Part shown: one piece after another, positions 22,811 to 36,100 of the stretch
Layout of the letters: each line of letters starts with the position of its first letter
Numbering within the stretch: position 1 is the first letter of the stretch
Assembly (NCBI GenBank): GCA_003864495.1
Contig: ML133402.1
Coordinates: 702,614-766,613, forward strand
Length of the DNA: 64,000 nucleotides
DNA from: Nemopilema nomurai
Taxonomy: Eukaryota; Cnidaria; Scyphozoa; Rhizostomeae; Rhizostomatidae
Direction of reading: 5' to 3'
Program-made: the position numbers and the translations under genes
Notes under the pieces: model-generated
Database searches by the model: none
What the model saw: only the letters and a program-made list of their open reading frames with translations
What the model was told of the DNA's origin: nothing

Positions 22811-25322
22811 AGCACCGAATCGCGGCAAGCTTGGAAACGAGGCAATGACAAAAACGGGGCTTAAACGAAAACGAGATTAGTTCTTTTAGCACCAACTTGA
22901 GGCTAGCATGCAAACGGGGCAAGAACAAAACGGGGCTGAAGCGAAAACGAGGATAAGGTTTTGAGCACCAAATCGGGCTAGCATGGAAACGAACAAAGGA
23001 TAAAAACGAGGCTAAAACGAAAACGAGGCTGGGTTTTTAGCACAAAAAGGAGGCTAGCATGGAAACGAACAAAGGATAAAAACGAGACTAAACGAAAAGG
23101 AGGCTGGGGTTTTTAGCACCAAAACGAGTTTAGCATGGAAACGAGGCAAGGACGAAAACGAGGCTAAATTGAAAACTAGGCTGAAGTTTTTTGCACCAAA
23201 ACGAGTTTAGCATGGAAACGAGGCATGGACGAAAAAGAGACTAAAACGAAAACGAGGCTGGGGTTTTTAGCACCAAAAGGAGGCTAGCATGGAAACGAGG
23301 CAAGAACAAACAAGGCTGAAGCGAGAACGCGGCTCAAGTTTTTAGCACCAAAACGAGTCTAGCATGGAAACGAGGCATGGACGAAAACGAAGCTAAAACA
23401 AAAATGAGGCTGGGGTTTTTAGCACCAAAATGACTCTGGCATGAAAAGGAGGCAAGGACGAAAACAAGGCCAAAACAAAAACGAGGCTGGGGTTTTTAGC
23501 AATAAAACGAGGCTAGCATGGAAACGAGGGAAGGACGAAAACGAGGCTAAAGGGAAAACGTGACTGTGGTTTTTAGCACCAAAACGAGTTTAGCATGGAA
23601 ACGAGGCAAGGACGAAAACGAGGCTAAATTGAAAACGAGGCTGAAGTTTTTAGCACCAAAACGAGTTTAGCATGGAAACGAGGCATGGACGAAAAAGAGG
23701 CTAAAACGAAACGAGGCTGGGGTTTTAGCACCAAAACGAGGCTAGCATGGAAACGAGGCAAGAGCAAAACAAGGCTGACGCGAGAACGAGGCTCAAGTTT
23801 TTAGCACCAAAACGAGTCTAGCATGGAGACGAGGCAAGGACGAAAGCGAAGCAAAAAGAAAATGAGGCTGGTGTTTTTAGCACCAAAACGACTCTGGCAT
23901 GAAAACGAGGCAAGGAGGAAAACAAGGCCAAAACCAAAACAAGGCTGGGGTTTTTAGCACTAAAACGAGTCTAGCATGGAAACGAGGCAAGGAAGAAAAC
24001 GAGGCTAAAGGGAAAACGAGGCTGAAGTTTTTAGCACAAAAAGGAGGCTAGCATGGAAACGAACAAAGGATAAAACGAGGCTAAACGAAAACGAGGCTGG
24101 GGTTTTAGCACCAAAACGACTTTAGCATGGAAACGAGGCAAGGACGAAAACGAGGCTAAATTGAAAACGAGGCTGAAGTTTTTTGCACCAAATCGAGTTT
24201 AGCATGGAAACGAGGCATGGACGAAAAAGAGACTAAAACGAAAACGAGGCTGGGTTTTTAGCACCAAAAGGAGGCTAGCATGGAAACGAGGCAAGAACAA
24301 AACAAGGCTGAAGCGATAACGCGGCTTAAGTTTTAGCACCAAAACGAGTCTAGCATGGAAACGAGGCAAGGACAAAAACGAAGCTAAAACAAAAATGAGG
24401 CTGGGGTTTTTAGCACCAAAACGACTCTGGTATAAAAGGAGGCAAGGACGAAAACAAGGCCAAAACAAAAACGAGGCTGAGGTTTTTAGCAATAGAACGA
24501 GGCTAGCATGGAAACGAGGGAAGGACGAAAACGAGGCTAAAGGGAAAACGTGACTGTGGTTTTAGCACCAAAACGAGTTTAGCATGGAAACGAGGCAAGG
24601 ATGAAACGAGGCTGAATTGAAAACGAGGCAGAAGTTTATAGCACCAAAACGAGTTTAGCATGGAAACGAGCCATGGACGAAAAAGAGGCTAAAACGAAAC
24701 GAGGCTGGGGTTTTTAGCACCAAAACGAGTCTGGCATGAAAACGAGGATGGGAGGAAAACAAGGCCAAAACAAAAACGAGGCTGGGGTTTTTAGCACCAA
24801 AGCGAGTCTAGCATGGAAACGAGGGAAGGACGAAAACGAGGCTAAAGGGAAAACGTGACTGTGGTTTTTAGCACCAAAACGAGTTTAGCATGGAAACGAG
24901 GGAAGGACGAAAACGAGGCTAAAGGGAAAACGTGACTGTGGTTTTTAGCACCAAACGAGTTTAGCATGGAAACGAGGCAAGGACGAAAACGAGGTTAATT
25001 GAAAACGAGGCTGAAGTTTTTAGCACCAAAACGAGTTTAGCATGGAAACGAGGCATGGACGAAAAAGAGGCTAAAACGAAAACGAGGCTGGGGTTTTTAG
25101 CACCAAAACGAGGCTAGCATGGAAACGAGGCAAGAGCAAAACAAGGCTGAAGCGAGAACGAGGCTCAAGTTTGTAGCACGAAAACGAGTCTAGCATGGAG
25201 ACGAGGCAAGGACGAAAACGAGGCTAAAGGGAAAACGTGACTGTGGTTTTTAGCACCAAAACGAGTTTAGCATGGAAACGAGGCAAGGTCGAAAACGAGG
25301 CTAAATTGAAAACGAGGCTGAA
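22500..25322 (+). repeat. Nested ~2.8-kb tandem duplication, first member (HOR copy III)
   Basis: Marker GTCTTTGGAAAC at 22500 and 25323 (2823 bp) mirrors 11266 and 14094 (2828 bp). CGGCAAGCTTGG is found in this first member only, as in copy II. Confidence 0.78.
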
Positions 25323-28072
25323 GTCTTTGGAAACAAAACGAATTTAGCATGGAAACGAGAGAAGGAAGAAAACGAGGCGAAAAGGAAAACGAGACTGTGG
25401 TTTTTAGCACCAAGACGAGTCTAGCATGGTAACGAGGAAAGGACAAAAACGAGGCTAAATTGAAAACGAGGCTAAAGTTTTTAGCACCAAAACGAAACTA
25501 GCATGGAAATGAGGGAAGGACGAAAACGAGGCTAAAATGAAAACAACGCAGGGGTTTTAGCACCAAAACGAGTCTAGAATGGAAATAAGGCAAGGAGGAA
25601 AACGAGGCTAGAATGAAATTGAGGTTAAGACTTTTAGCACCGAATCGCGGCAAGCATGGAAACGAGGCAATGACAAAAACGGGGCTTAAACGAAAACGAG
25701 ATTAGTTCTTTTAGCACCAACTTGAGGCTAGCATGCAAACGGGGCAAGAACAAAACGGGGCTGAAGCGAAAACGAGGATAAGGTTTTGAGCACCAAATCG
25801 AGGCTAGCATGGAAACGAACAACGGATAAAAACGAGGCTAAAACGAAAACGAGGCTGGGTTTTTAGCACCAAAACGAGTTTAGCATGGAAACGAGGCAAG
25901 GACGAAAACGAGGCTAAATTGAAAACTAGGCTGAAGTTTTTTGCACCAAAACGAGTTTAGCATGGAAACGAGGCATGGACGAAAAAGAGACTAAAACGAA
26001 ACGAGGCTGGGGTTTTTAGCACCAAAAGGAGGCTAGCATGGAAACGAGGCAAGAACAAAACAAGGCTGAAGCGAGAACGCGGCTCAAGTTTTTAGCACCA
26101 AAACGAGTCTACCATGGAAACGAGGCATGGACGAAAACGAAGCTAAAACAAAAATGAGGCTGGGGTTTTAGCACCAAAATGACTCTGGCATGAAAAGGAG
26201 GCAAGGACGAAAAACAAGGCCAAAACAAAAACGAGGCTGGGGTTTTTAGCAATAAAACGAGGCTAGCATGGAAACGAGGGAAGGACGAAAACGAGGCTAA
26301 AGGGAAAACGTGACTGTGGTTTTAGCACCAAAACGAGTTTAGCATGGAAACGAGGCAAGGACGAAAACGAGGCTAAATTGAAAACGAGGCTGAAGTTTTT
26401 AGCACCAAAACGAGTTTAGCATGGAAACGAGGCATGGACGAAAAAGAGGCTAAAACGAAAACGAGGCTGGGGTTTTAGCACCAAAACGAGGCTAGCATGG
26501 AAACGAGGCAAGAGCAAAACAAGGCTGACGCGAGAACGAGGCTCAAGCTTTTAGCACCAAAACGAGTCTAGCATGGAGACGAGGCAAGGACGAAAGCGAA
26601 GCAAAAAGAAAATGAGGCTGGTGTTTTTAGCACCAAAACGACTCTGGCATGAAAACGAGGCAAGGAGGAAAACAAGGCCAAAACCAAAACAAGGCTGGGG
26701 TTTTTAGCACTAAAACGAGTCTAGCATGGAAACGAGGCAAGGAAGAAAACGAGGCTAAAGGGAAAACGAGGCTGAAGTTTTTAGCACAAAAAGGAGGCTA
26801 GCATGGAAACGAACAAAGGATAAAAACGAGGCTAAAACGAAAACGAGGCTGGGGTTTTTAGCACCAAAACGACTTTAGCATGGAAACGAGGCAAGGACGA
26901 AAACGAGGCTAAATTGAAAACGAGGCTGAAGTTTTTTGCACCAAATCGAGTTTAGCATGGAAACGAGGCATGGACGAAAAAGAGACTAAAACGAAAACGA
27001 GGCTGGGGTTTTTAGCACCAAAAGGAGGCTAGCATGGAAACGAGGCAAGAAAAACAAGGCTGAAGCGATAACGCGGCTTAAGTTTTAGCACCAAAACGAG
27101 TCTAGCATGGAAACGAGGCAAGGACAAAAACGAAGCTAAAACAAAATGAGGCTGGGGTTTTTAGCACCAAAACGACTCTGGCATAAAAAGGAGGCAAGGA
27201 CGAAAACAAGGCCAAAACAAAACGAGGCTGGGGTTTTTAGCAATAGAACGAGGCTAGCATGGAAACGAGGGAAGGACGAAAACGAGGCTAAAGGGAAAAC
27301 GTGACTGTGGTTTTTAGCACCAAAAGAGTTTAGCATGGAAACGAGGCAAGGATGAAAACGAGGCTGAATTGAAAACGAGGCAGAAGTTTATAGCACCAAA
27401 ACGAGTTTAGCATGGAACGAGGCATGGACGAAAAAGAGGCTAAAACGAAAACGAGGCTGGGGTTTTTAGCACCAAAACGAGTCTGGCATGAAAACGAGGA
27501 TGGGAGGAAAACAAGGCCAAAAAAAACGAGGCTGGGGTTTTTAGCACCAAAGCGAGTCTAGCATGGAAACGAGGGAAGGACGAAAACGAGGCTAAAGGGA
27601 AAACGTGACTGTGGTTTTTAGCACCAAAACGAGTTTAGCATGGAAACGAGGGAAGGACGAAAACGAGGCTAAAGAAAACGTGACTGTGGTTTTTAGCACC
27701 AAAACGAGTTTAGCATGGAAACGAGGCAAGGACGAAAACGAGGTTAATGAAAACGAGGCTGAAGTTTTTAGCACCAAACGAGTTTAGCATGGAAACGAGG
27801 CATGGACGAAAAAGAGGCTAAAACGAAAACGAGGCTGGGGTTTTTAGCACCAAAACGAGGCTAGCATGGAAACGAGGCAAGGCAAAACAAGGCTGAAGCG
27901 AAACGAGGCTCAGTTTGTAGCACGAAAACGAGTCTAGCATGGAACGAGGCAAGGACGAAAGCGAAGCAAAAAGAAAATGAGGCTGGGGTTTTTAGCACCA
28001 AACGACTCTGGCATGAAAACGAGGCAAGGAGGAAAACAGGCCAAAACCAAACAAGGCTGGGGTTTTTAGCAC
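25323..28072 (+). repeat. Nested ~2.8-kb tandem duplication, second member (HOR copy III)
   Basis: It mirrors 14094-16845, including the AATTTAGC variant after the marker monomer, AACAACGGAT near 25818 (also 14588), and CTACCATGG near 26109 (also 14880). These shared private changes show that the pair already existed before the 11.23-kb duplication. Confidence 0.78.
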
Positions 28073-31000
28073 TAAAACGAGTCTAGCATGGAAACGAACA
28101 AAGGATAAAAACGAGGCTAAAACGAAAACGAGGCTGGGGTTTTTAGCACCAAAACGAGTTTAGCATGGAAACGAGGCAAGGACGAAAACGAGGCTAAATT
28201 GAAAACTAGGCTGGGTTTTTAGCAATAAAACGAGGCTAGCATGGAAACGAGGGAAGGACGAAAACGAGGCTAAAGGGAAAACGTGACTGTGGTTTTTAGC
28301 ACCAAAACGAGTTTAGCATGGAAACGAGGCATGGACGAAAAAGAGCTAAAACGAAAACGAGGCTAGGGCTTTTAGCACCAAAAAGAGTTAGGCATGGAAA
28401 CGAGAGAGGGAAAAAAACGAGGATAAAACGAAAACGAGTCTGTGGTTTCTAGCACCAAACGAGTCTAGCATGAAATGAGGCAAGGAGGAAAACGAGGCTA
28501 GAACGAAATTGAGGTTAAGACTTTTAGCACCGAATCGCGGCAAGCATGGAAACGAGGCAATGACAAAACGGGGCTTAAACGAAAACGAGATTAGGTCTTT
28601 TAGCACAACTTGAGGCTAGCATGCAAACGAGGCTAGGGCGAAACGGGGCTGAAGCGAAAACAAGGATAAGGTTTTGAGCACGAAAACAAGGCCAAAACAA
28701 AAACGAGGCTGGGGTTTTTAGCACTAAAAGAGTCTAGCATGGAAACGAGGGATGGACGAAAACGAGGCTAAAGGGAAAACGTGACTGTGGTTTTAGCACC
28801 AAAACGAGTTTAGCATGGAAACGAGGCAAGGACGAAAACGAGGTTAATTGAAACGAGGCTGAAAATTTTAGCACCAAAACGAGTTTAGCATGGAAACGAG
28901 GCATGGACGAAAAAGAGGCTAAAACGAAAACGAGGCTGGGTTTTTAGCACCAAAACGAGGCTAGCATGGAAACGAGGCAAGAGCAAAACAAGGCTGAAGC
29001 GAGAACGAGGCTCAAGTTTGTAGCACCAAAACGAGTCTAGCATGGAGACGAGGCAAGGACGAAAGCGAAGCAAAAGAAAATGAGGCTGGGTTTTTAGCAC
29101 CAAAACGACTCTGGCATGAAAACGAGGCAAGGAGGAAAACAAGGCCAAAACCAAAACAAGGCTGGGGTTTTTAGCACTAAAGCGAGTCTAGCATGGAAAC
29201 GAGGCAAGGAAGAAAACGAGGCTAAATTGAAAACGAGGCTGAAGTTTATAGCACCAAAACGAGTTTAGCATGGAAATAAGGCAGGAGGAAAACGAGGCTA
29301 GAACGAAATTGAGGTTAAGACTTTTAGCACCGAATCGCGGCAAGCCTGGAAACGAGGCAATGACAAAAACGGGGCTTAAACGAAAACGAGATTAGTTCTT
29401 TTAGCACCAACTTGAGGCTAGCATGCAAACGGGGCAAGAACAAAACGGGCTGAAGCGAAAACGAGGATAAGGTTTTGAGCACCAAATCGAGGCTAGCATG
29501 GAAACGAACAAAGGATAAAACGAGGCTAAAACGAAAACGAGGCTGGGTTTTAGCACAAAAAGGAGGCTAGCATGGAAACGAACAAAGGATAAAAACGAGG
29601 CTAAAACGAGAACGAGGCTGGGGTTTTTAGCACCAAAACGAGTTTAGCATGGAAACGAGGCAAGGACGAAAACGAGGCTAAATTGAAAACTAGGCTGAAG
29701 TTTTTTGCACCAAAACGAGTTTAGCATGGAAACGAGGCATGGACGAAAAAGAGACTAAAACGAAAACGAGGCTGGGGTTTTTAGCACCAAAAGGAGGCTA
29801 GCATGGAAACGAGGCAAGAACAAAACAAGGCTGAAGCGAGAACGCGGCTCAAGTTTTTAGCACCAAAACGAGTCTAGCATGGAAACGAGGCATGGACGAA
29901 AACGAAGCTAAAACAAAAATGAGGCTGGGTTTTTAGCACCAAAACGACTCTGGCATGAAAAGGAGGCAAGGACGAAAACAAGGCCAAAACAAAAACGAGG
30001 CTGGGGTTTTTTAGCAATAAAACGCTACCATGGAAACGAGGGAAGGACGAAAACGAGGCTAAAGGGAAAACGTGACTGTGGTTTTTAGCACCAAAACGAG
30101 TTTAGCATGGAAACGAGGCAAGGACGAAAACGAGGCTAAATTGAAAACGAGGCTGAAGTTTTTAGCACCAAAACGAGTTTAGCATGGAAACGAGGCATGG
30201 ACGAAAAAGAGGCTAAAACGAAAACGAGGCTGGGGTTTTTAGCACCAAAACGAGGCTAGCATGGAAACGAGGCAAGAGCAAACAAGGCTGAAGCGAGAAC
30301 GAGGCTCAAGTTTTTAGCACCGAAACGAGTCTAGCATGGAGACGAGGCAAGGACGAAAGCGAAGCAAAAAGAAAAATGAGGCTGGGGTTTTTAGCACCAA
30401 AACGACTCTGGCATGAAAACGAGGCAAGGAGGAAAACAAGGCCAAAACCAAAACAAGGCTGGGTTTTTAGCACTAAAAACGAGTCTAGCATGGAAACGAG
30501 GCAAGGAAGAAAACGAGGCTAAAGGGAAAACGAGGCTGAGGTTTTTAGCACAAAAAGGAGGCTAGCATGGAAACGAACAAAGGATAAAAACGAGGCTAAA
30601 ACGAAAACGAGGCTGGGGTTTTTAGCACCAAAACGAGTTTAGCATGGAAACGAGGCAAGGACGAAAACGAGGCTAAATTGAAAACTAGGCTGAAGTTTTT
30701 TGCACCAAAACGAGTTTAGCATGGAAACGAGGCATGGACGAAAAAGAGACTAAAACGAAAACGAGGCTGGGGTTTTTTAACCCAAAAGGAGGCTAGCATG
30801 GAACGAGGCAAGAACAAAAACAAGGCTGAAGCGAGAACGCGGCTTAAGTTTTTAGGCACCAAAACGAGTCTAGCATGGAAACGAGGCAAGGACAAAAACG
30901 AAGCTAAAACAAAAATGAGGCTGGGGTTTTAGCACCAAAACGACTCTGGCATAAAAAGGAGGCAAGGACGAAAAACAAGGCCAAACAGAACGAGGCTGGG

Positions 31001-33134
31001 GTTTTTAGCAATAAAACGAGGCTAGCATGGAAACGAGGGAAGGACGAAAACGAGGCTAAAGGGAAAACGTGACTGTGGTTTTTAGCACCAAAACGAGTTT
31101 AGCATGGAAACGAGGCAAGGATGAAAACGAGGCTGAATTGAAAACGAGGCAGAAGTTTATAGCACCAAAACGAGTTTAGCATGGAAACGAGCATGGACGA
31201 AAAAGAGGCTAAAACGAAACGAGGCTGCGGTTTTTAGCACCAAAACGAGTCTGGCATGAAAACGAGGCAAGGAGGAAAACAAGGCCAAAACAAAACGAGG
31301 CTGGGGTTTTTAGCACCAAAGCGAGTCTAGCATGGAAACGAGGGAAGAACGAAAACGAGGCTAAAGGGAAAACGTGACTGTGGTTTTTAGCACCAAAACG
31401 AGTTTAGCATGGAAACGAGGCATGGACGAAAAAGAGCCTAAAACGAAAACGAGGCTAGGGCTTTTAGCACCAAAAGAGTAGGCATGGAAACGAGAGGGAA
31501 AAAACGAGGATAAAACGAAAACGAGTCTGTGGTTTCTAGCACCAAAACGAGTCTAGCATGGAAATGAGGCAAGGAGGAAAACGAGGCTAAACGAAATTGA
31601 GGTTAAGACTTTTAGCACGAATCGCGGCAAGCATGGAAACGAGGCAATGACAAAACGGGGCTTAAACGAAAACGAGATTAGGTCTTTTAGCACCAACTTG
31701 AGGCTAGCATGCAAACGAGGCTAGGGAAACGGGGCTGAAGCGAAACAAGGATAAGGTTTTGAGCACGAAACAAGGCCAAAACAAAAACGAGGCTGGGGTT
31801 TTAGCATAAAACGAGTCTAGCATGGAAACGAGGGAAGGACGAAAACGAGCTAAAGGGAAAACGTGACTGTGGTTTTAGCACCAAAACGAGTTTAGCATGA
31901 AACGAGGCAAGACGAAAACGAGGTTAATTGAAAACGAGGCTGAAAATTTTAGCACCAAAACGAGTTTAGCATGGAAACGAGGCATGGACGAAAAAGAGGC
32001 TAAAACGAAAACGAGGCTGGGGTTTTTAGCACCAAAACGAGGCTAGCATGGAAACGAGGCAAGAGCAAAACAAGGCTGAAGCGAGAACGAGGCTCAAATT
32101 TGTAGCACCAAAACGAGTCTAGCATGGAGACGAGGCAAGGACGAAAGCGAAGCAAAAAGAAAAATGAGGCTGGGTTTTTAGCACCAAAACGACTCTGGCA
32201 TGAAAACGAGGCAAGGAGGAAAACAAGGCCAAAACCAAAACAAGGCTGGGGTTTTTAGCACTAAAACGAGTCTAGCATGGAAACGAGGCAAGGAAGAAAA
32301 CGAGGCTAAATTGAAAACGAGGCTGAAGTTTATAGCACAAAAACGAGTTTAGCATGGAAACGAGGCATGGACGAAAAAGAGGCTAAAACGAAAACGAGGC
32401 TGGGGTTTTTAGCACCAAAACGAGTCTGGCATGAAAACGAGGCAAGGAGGAAAACAAGGCCAAAAAAAAACGAGGCTGCGGTTTTTAGCACTAACACGAG
32501 TCTAGCATGGAAACGAGGGAAGGACGAAAACGAGGCTAAAGGGAAAACGTGACTGTGGTTTTTAGCACCGAATCGCGGCAAGCATGGAAACGAGCAATGA
32601 CAAAACGGGCTTAAACGAAAACGAGATTAGGTCTTTTAGCACCAACTTGAGGCTAGCATGCAAACGAGGCTAGGGCGAAACGGGGCTGAAGCGAAAACAA
32701 GGATAAGGTTTTGAGCACGAAAACAAGGCCAAAACAAAAACGAGGCTGGGGTTTTTAGCACTAAAACGAGTCTAGCATGGAAACGAGGCATGGACGAAAA
32801 CGAGGCTAAAGGGAAAACGTGACTGTGGTTTTTAGCACCGAAACGAGTTTAGCATGGAAACGAGGCAAGGACGAAAACGAGGTTAATTGAAAACGAGGCT
32901 GAAGTCTTTGGAAACAAAACGAGTTTAGCATGGAACGAGAAGAAGGAAGAAAACGAGGCGGAAAGGAAAACGAGACTGTGGTTTTTAGCACAAGACGAGT
33001 CTAGCATGGTAACGAGGAAAGGACAAAAACGAGGCTAAATTGAAAACGAGGCTAAAGTTTTTAGCACCAAAACGAAACTAGCATGGAAATGAGGGAAGGA
33101 CGAAAACGAGGCTAAAATGAAAACAACGCAGGGG

Positions 33135-36100
33135 TTTTAGCACCAAAACGAGTCTAGAATGGAAATAAGGCAAGGAGGAAAACGAGGCTAGAACGAAATT
33201 GAGGTTAAGACTTTTAGCACCGAATCGCGGCAAGCATGGAAACGAGGCAATGACAAAAACGGGGCTTAAACGAAAACGAGATTAGTTCTTTAGCACCAAC
33301 TTGAGGCTGGCATGCAAACGGGGCAAGAAAAAACGGGGCTGAAGCGAAAACGAGGATAAGGTTTTGAGCACCAAATCGAGGCTAGCATGGAAACGAACAA
33401 AGGATAAAAACGAGGCTAAAACGAAAACGAGGCTGGGTTTTAGCACAAAAGGAGGCTAGCATGGAAACGAACAAAGGATAAAAACGAGGCTAAAACGAAA
33501 ACGAGGCTGGGGTTTTTAGCACCAAAACGAGTTTAGCATGGAAACGAGGCAAGGACGAAAACGAGGCTAAATTGAAAACTAGGCTGAAGTTTTTTGCACC
33601 AAAACGAGTTTAGCATGGAAACGAGGCATGGACGAAAAAGCGACTAAAACGAAAACGAGGCTGGGGTTTTTAGCACCAAAAGGAGGCTAGCATGGAAACG
33701 AGGCAAGAACAAAACAAGGCTGAAGCGAGAACGCGGCTCAACTTTTAGCACCAAAACGAGTCTAGCATGGAAACGAGGCATGGACGAAAACGAAGCTAAA
33801 ACAAAAATGAGGCTGGGGTTTTTAGCACCAAAACGACCTGGCATGAAAAGGAGCAAGGACGAAAACAAGGCCAAAACAAAAACGAGGCTGGGGTTTTTAG
33901 CAATAAAACGAGGCTAGCATGGAAACGAGGGAAGGACGAAAACGAGGCTAAAGGGAAAACGTGACTGTGGTTTTTAGCACCAAAACGAGTTTAGCATGGA
34001 AAAGAGGCAAGGACGAAAACGAGGCTAATTGAAAACGAGGCTGAAGTTTTTAGCACCAAAAACGAGTTTAGCATGGAAACGAGGCATGGACGAAAAAGAG
34101 GCTAAAACGAAAACGAGGCTGGGGTTTTTAGCACCAAAACGAGGCTAGCATGGAAACGAGACAAGGACGAAACGAAGCAAAAAGAAAATGAGGCTGGGGT
34201 TTTTAGCACAAAACGACTCTGGCATGAAAACGAGGCAAGGAGGAAAACAAGGCCAAACCAAAACAAGGCTGGGGTTTTTAGCACTAAAACGAGTCTAGCA
34301 TGGAAACGAGGCAAGGAAGAAAACGAGGCTAAAGGGAAAGAGCTGAGGTTTTTAGCACAAAAAGGAGGCTAGCATGGAAACGAACAAAGGATAAAACGAG
34401 GCTAAAACGAAAACGAGGCTGGGGTTTTTAGCACCAAAACGAGTTTAGCATGGAAACGAGGCAAGGACGAAAACGAGGCTAAATTGAAAACGAGGCTGAG
34501 TTTTTTGCACCAAATCAAGTTTAGCATGGAAAGAGGCATGGACGAAAAAGAGACTAAAACGAAAACGAGGCTGGGTTTTAGCACCAAAAGGAGGCTAGCA
34601 TGGAAACGAGGCAAGAACAAAACAAGGCTGAAGCGAGAACGCGGCTTAAGTTTTTAGCACCAAACGAGTCTAGCATGGAAACGAGGCAATGACAAAAACG
34701 AAGCTAAAACAAAAATGAGGCTGGGGTTTTTAGCACCAAAACGACTCTGGCATAAAAAAGGAGGCAAGGACGAAAACAAGGCCAAAACAAAAACGAGGCT
34801 GGGTTTTTAGCAATAAAACGAGGCTAGCATGGAAACGAGGGAAGGACGAAAACGAGGCTAAAGGGAAACGTTACTGTGGTTTTAGCACCAAAACGAGTTT
34901 AGCATGGAAACGAGGCAAGGATGAAAACGAGCTGAATTGAAAAACGAGGCAGAAGTTTATAGCACCAAAACGAGTTTAGCATGGAAACGAGGCATGGACG
35001 AAAAAAGAGGCTAAAACGAAAACGAGGCTGGGGTTTTTATCACCAAAACGAGTTTAGCATGGAAACGAGCAAGGACGAAAAACGAGGCTAAATTGAAAAC
35101 TAGGCTAGTTTTTTGCACCAAAACGAGTTAGCATGGAAACGAGGCATGGACAGGAAAAGAGACTAAAACGAAAACGAGGCTGGGGTTTTTAGCACCAAAA
35201 GGCAGGCTAGCATGGAAACGAGGCAAGATAAAACAAGGCTGAGCGAGAACGCGGCTCAAGTTTTAGCACAAACGAGTCTAGCATGGAAACGAGGCAATGG
35301 ACGAAAACGAAGCTAACAAAATGAGGCTGGGGTTTTTAGCACCAAAACGACTCTGGCATGAAAAGGAGGCAAGGACGAAACAAGGCCAAAACAAAAACAG
35401 GCTGGGGTTTTTAGCATAAAACGAGCTAGCATGGAAACGAGGAAGGACGAAAACGAGGCTAAAGGGAAAACGTGACTGTGGTTTTTAGCACCAAAACGAG
35501 TTTAGCATGGAAAAGAGGCAAGGACGAAAACGAGGCTAAATTGAAAACGAGGCTGAAGTTTTTAGCACCAAAACGAGTTTAGCATGGAAACGAAAGCATG
35601 GAACGAAAAGAGGCCAAAACAAAACGAGGCTGGGTTTTTAGCACCAAAAGCGAGTCTAGCATGGAAACGAAAGAGGAAGCGACGAAAACGAGGCTAAAGG
35701 GAAAACGTGACTGTGGGTTTTAGCACAAAACGAGTTTAGCATGGAAACGAGGCATGGACGAAAAAGAGGCTAAAACGAAAACGAGGCTAGGGCTTTTAGC
35801 ACCAAAAAGAGTTAGGCATGGAAACGAGAGAGGGAAAAAAACGAGGATAAAACGAAAACGAGTCTGTGGTTTCTAGCACCAAAACGAGTCTAGCATGGAA
35901 ATGAGGCAAGGAGGAAAACGAGGCTAGAACGAAATTGAGGTTAAGACTTATAGCACCGAATCGCGGCAAGCATGGAAACGAGGCAATGACAAAACGGGGC
36001 TTAAACGAAAACGAGATTAGGTCTTTTAGCACCAACTTGAGGCTAGCATGCAAACGAGGCTAGGGCGAAACGGGGCTGAAGCGAAAACAAGGATAAGGTT

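Larger units (their letters stand above)
20395..33134 (+). repeat. 11.23-kb HOR, copy III, continuing into copy-I-like sequence
   Basis: 20395-29390 follows the order of 9655-18490. From 26299 to 32740 it also follows 1-6055. It therefore bridges the two and is the most complete version of this HOR in the window. Compared with copy II it has an additional ~500-bp block near 21159, lacks about four monomers near 28200-28310, and has about 3.09 kb (29390-32470) that copy II lacks. Many one-base differences, mostly missing bases in A, T or G runs, lie at 27700-28800 and 31400-31950. Confidence 0.78.
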
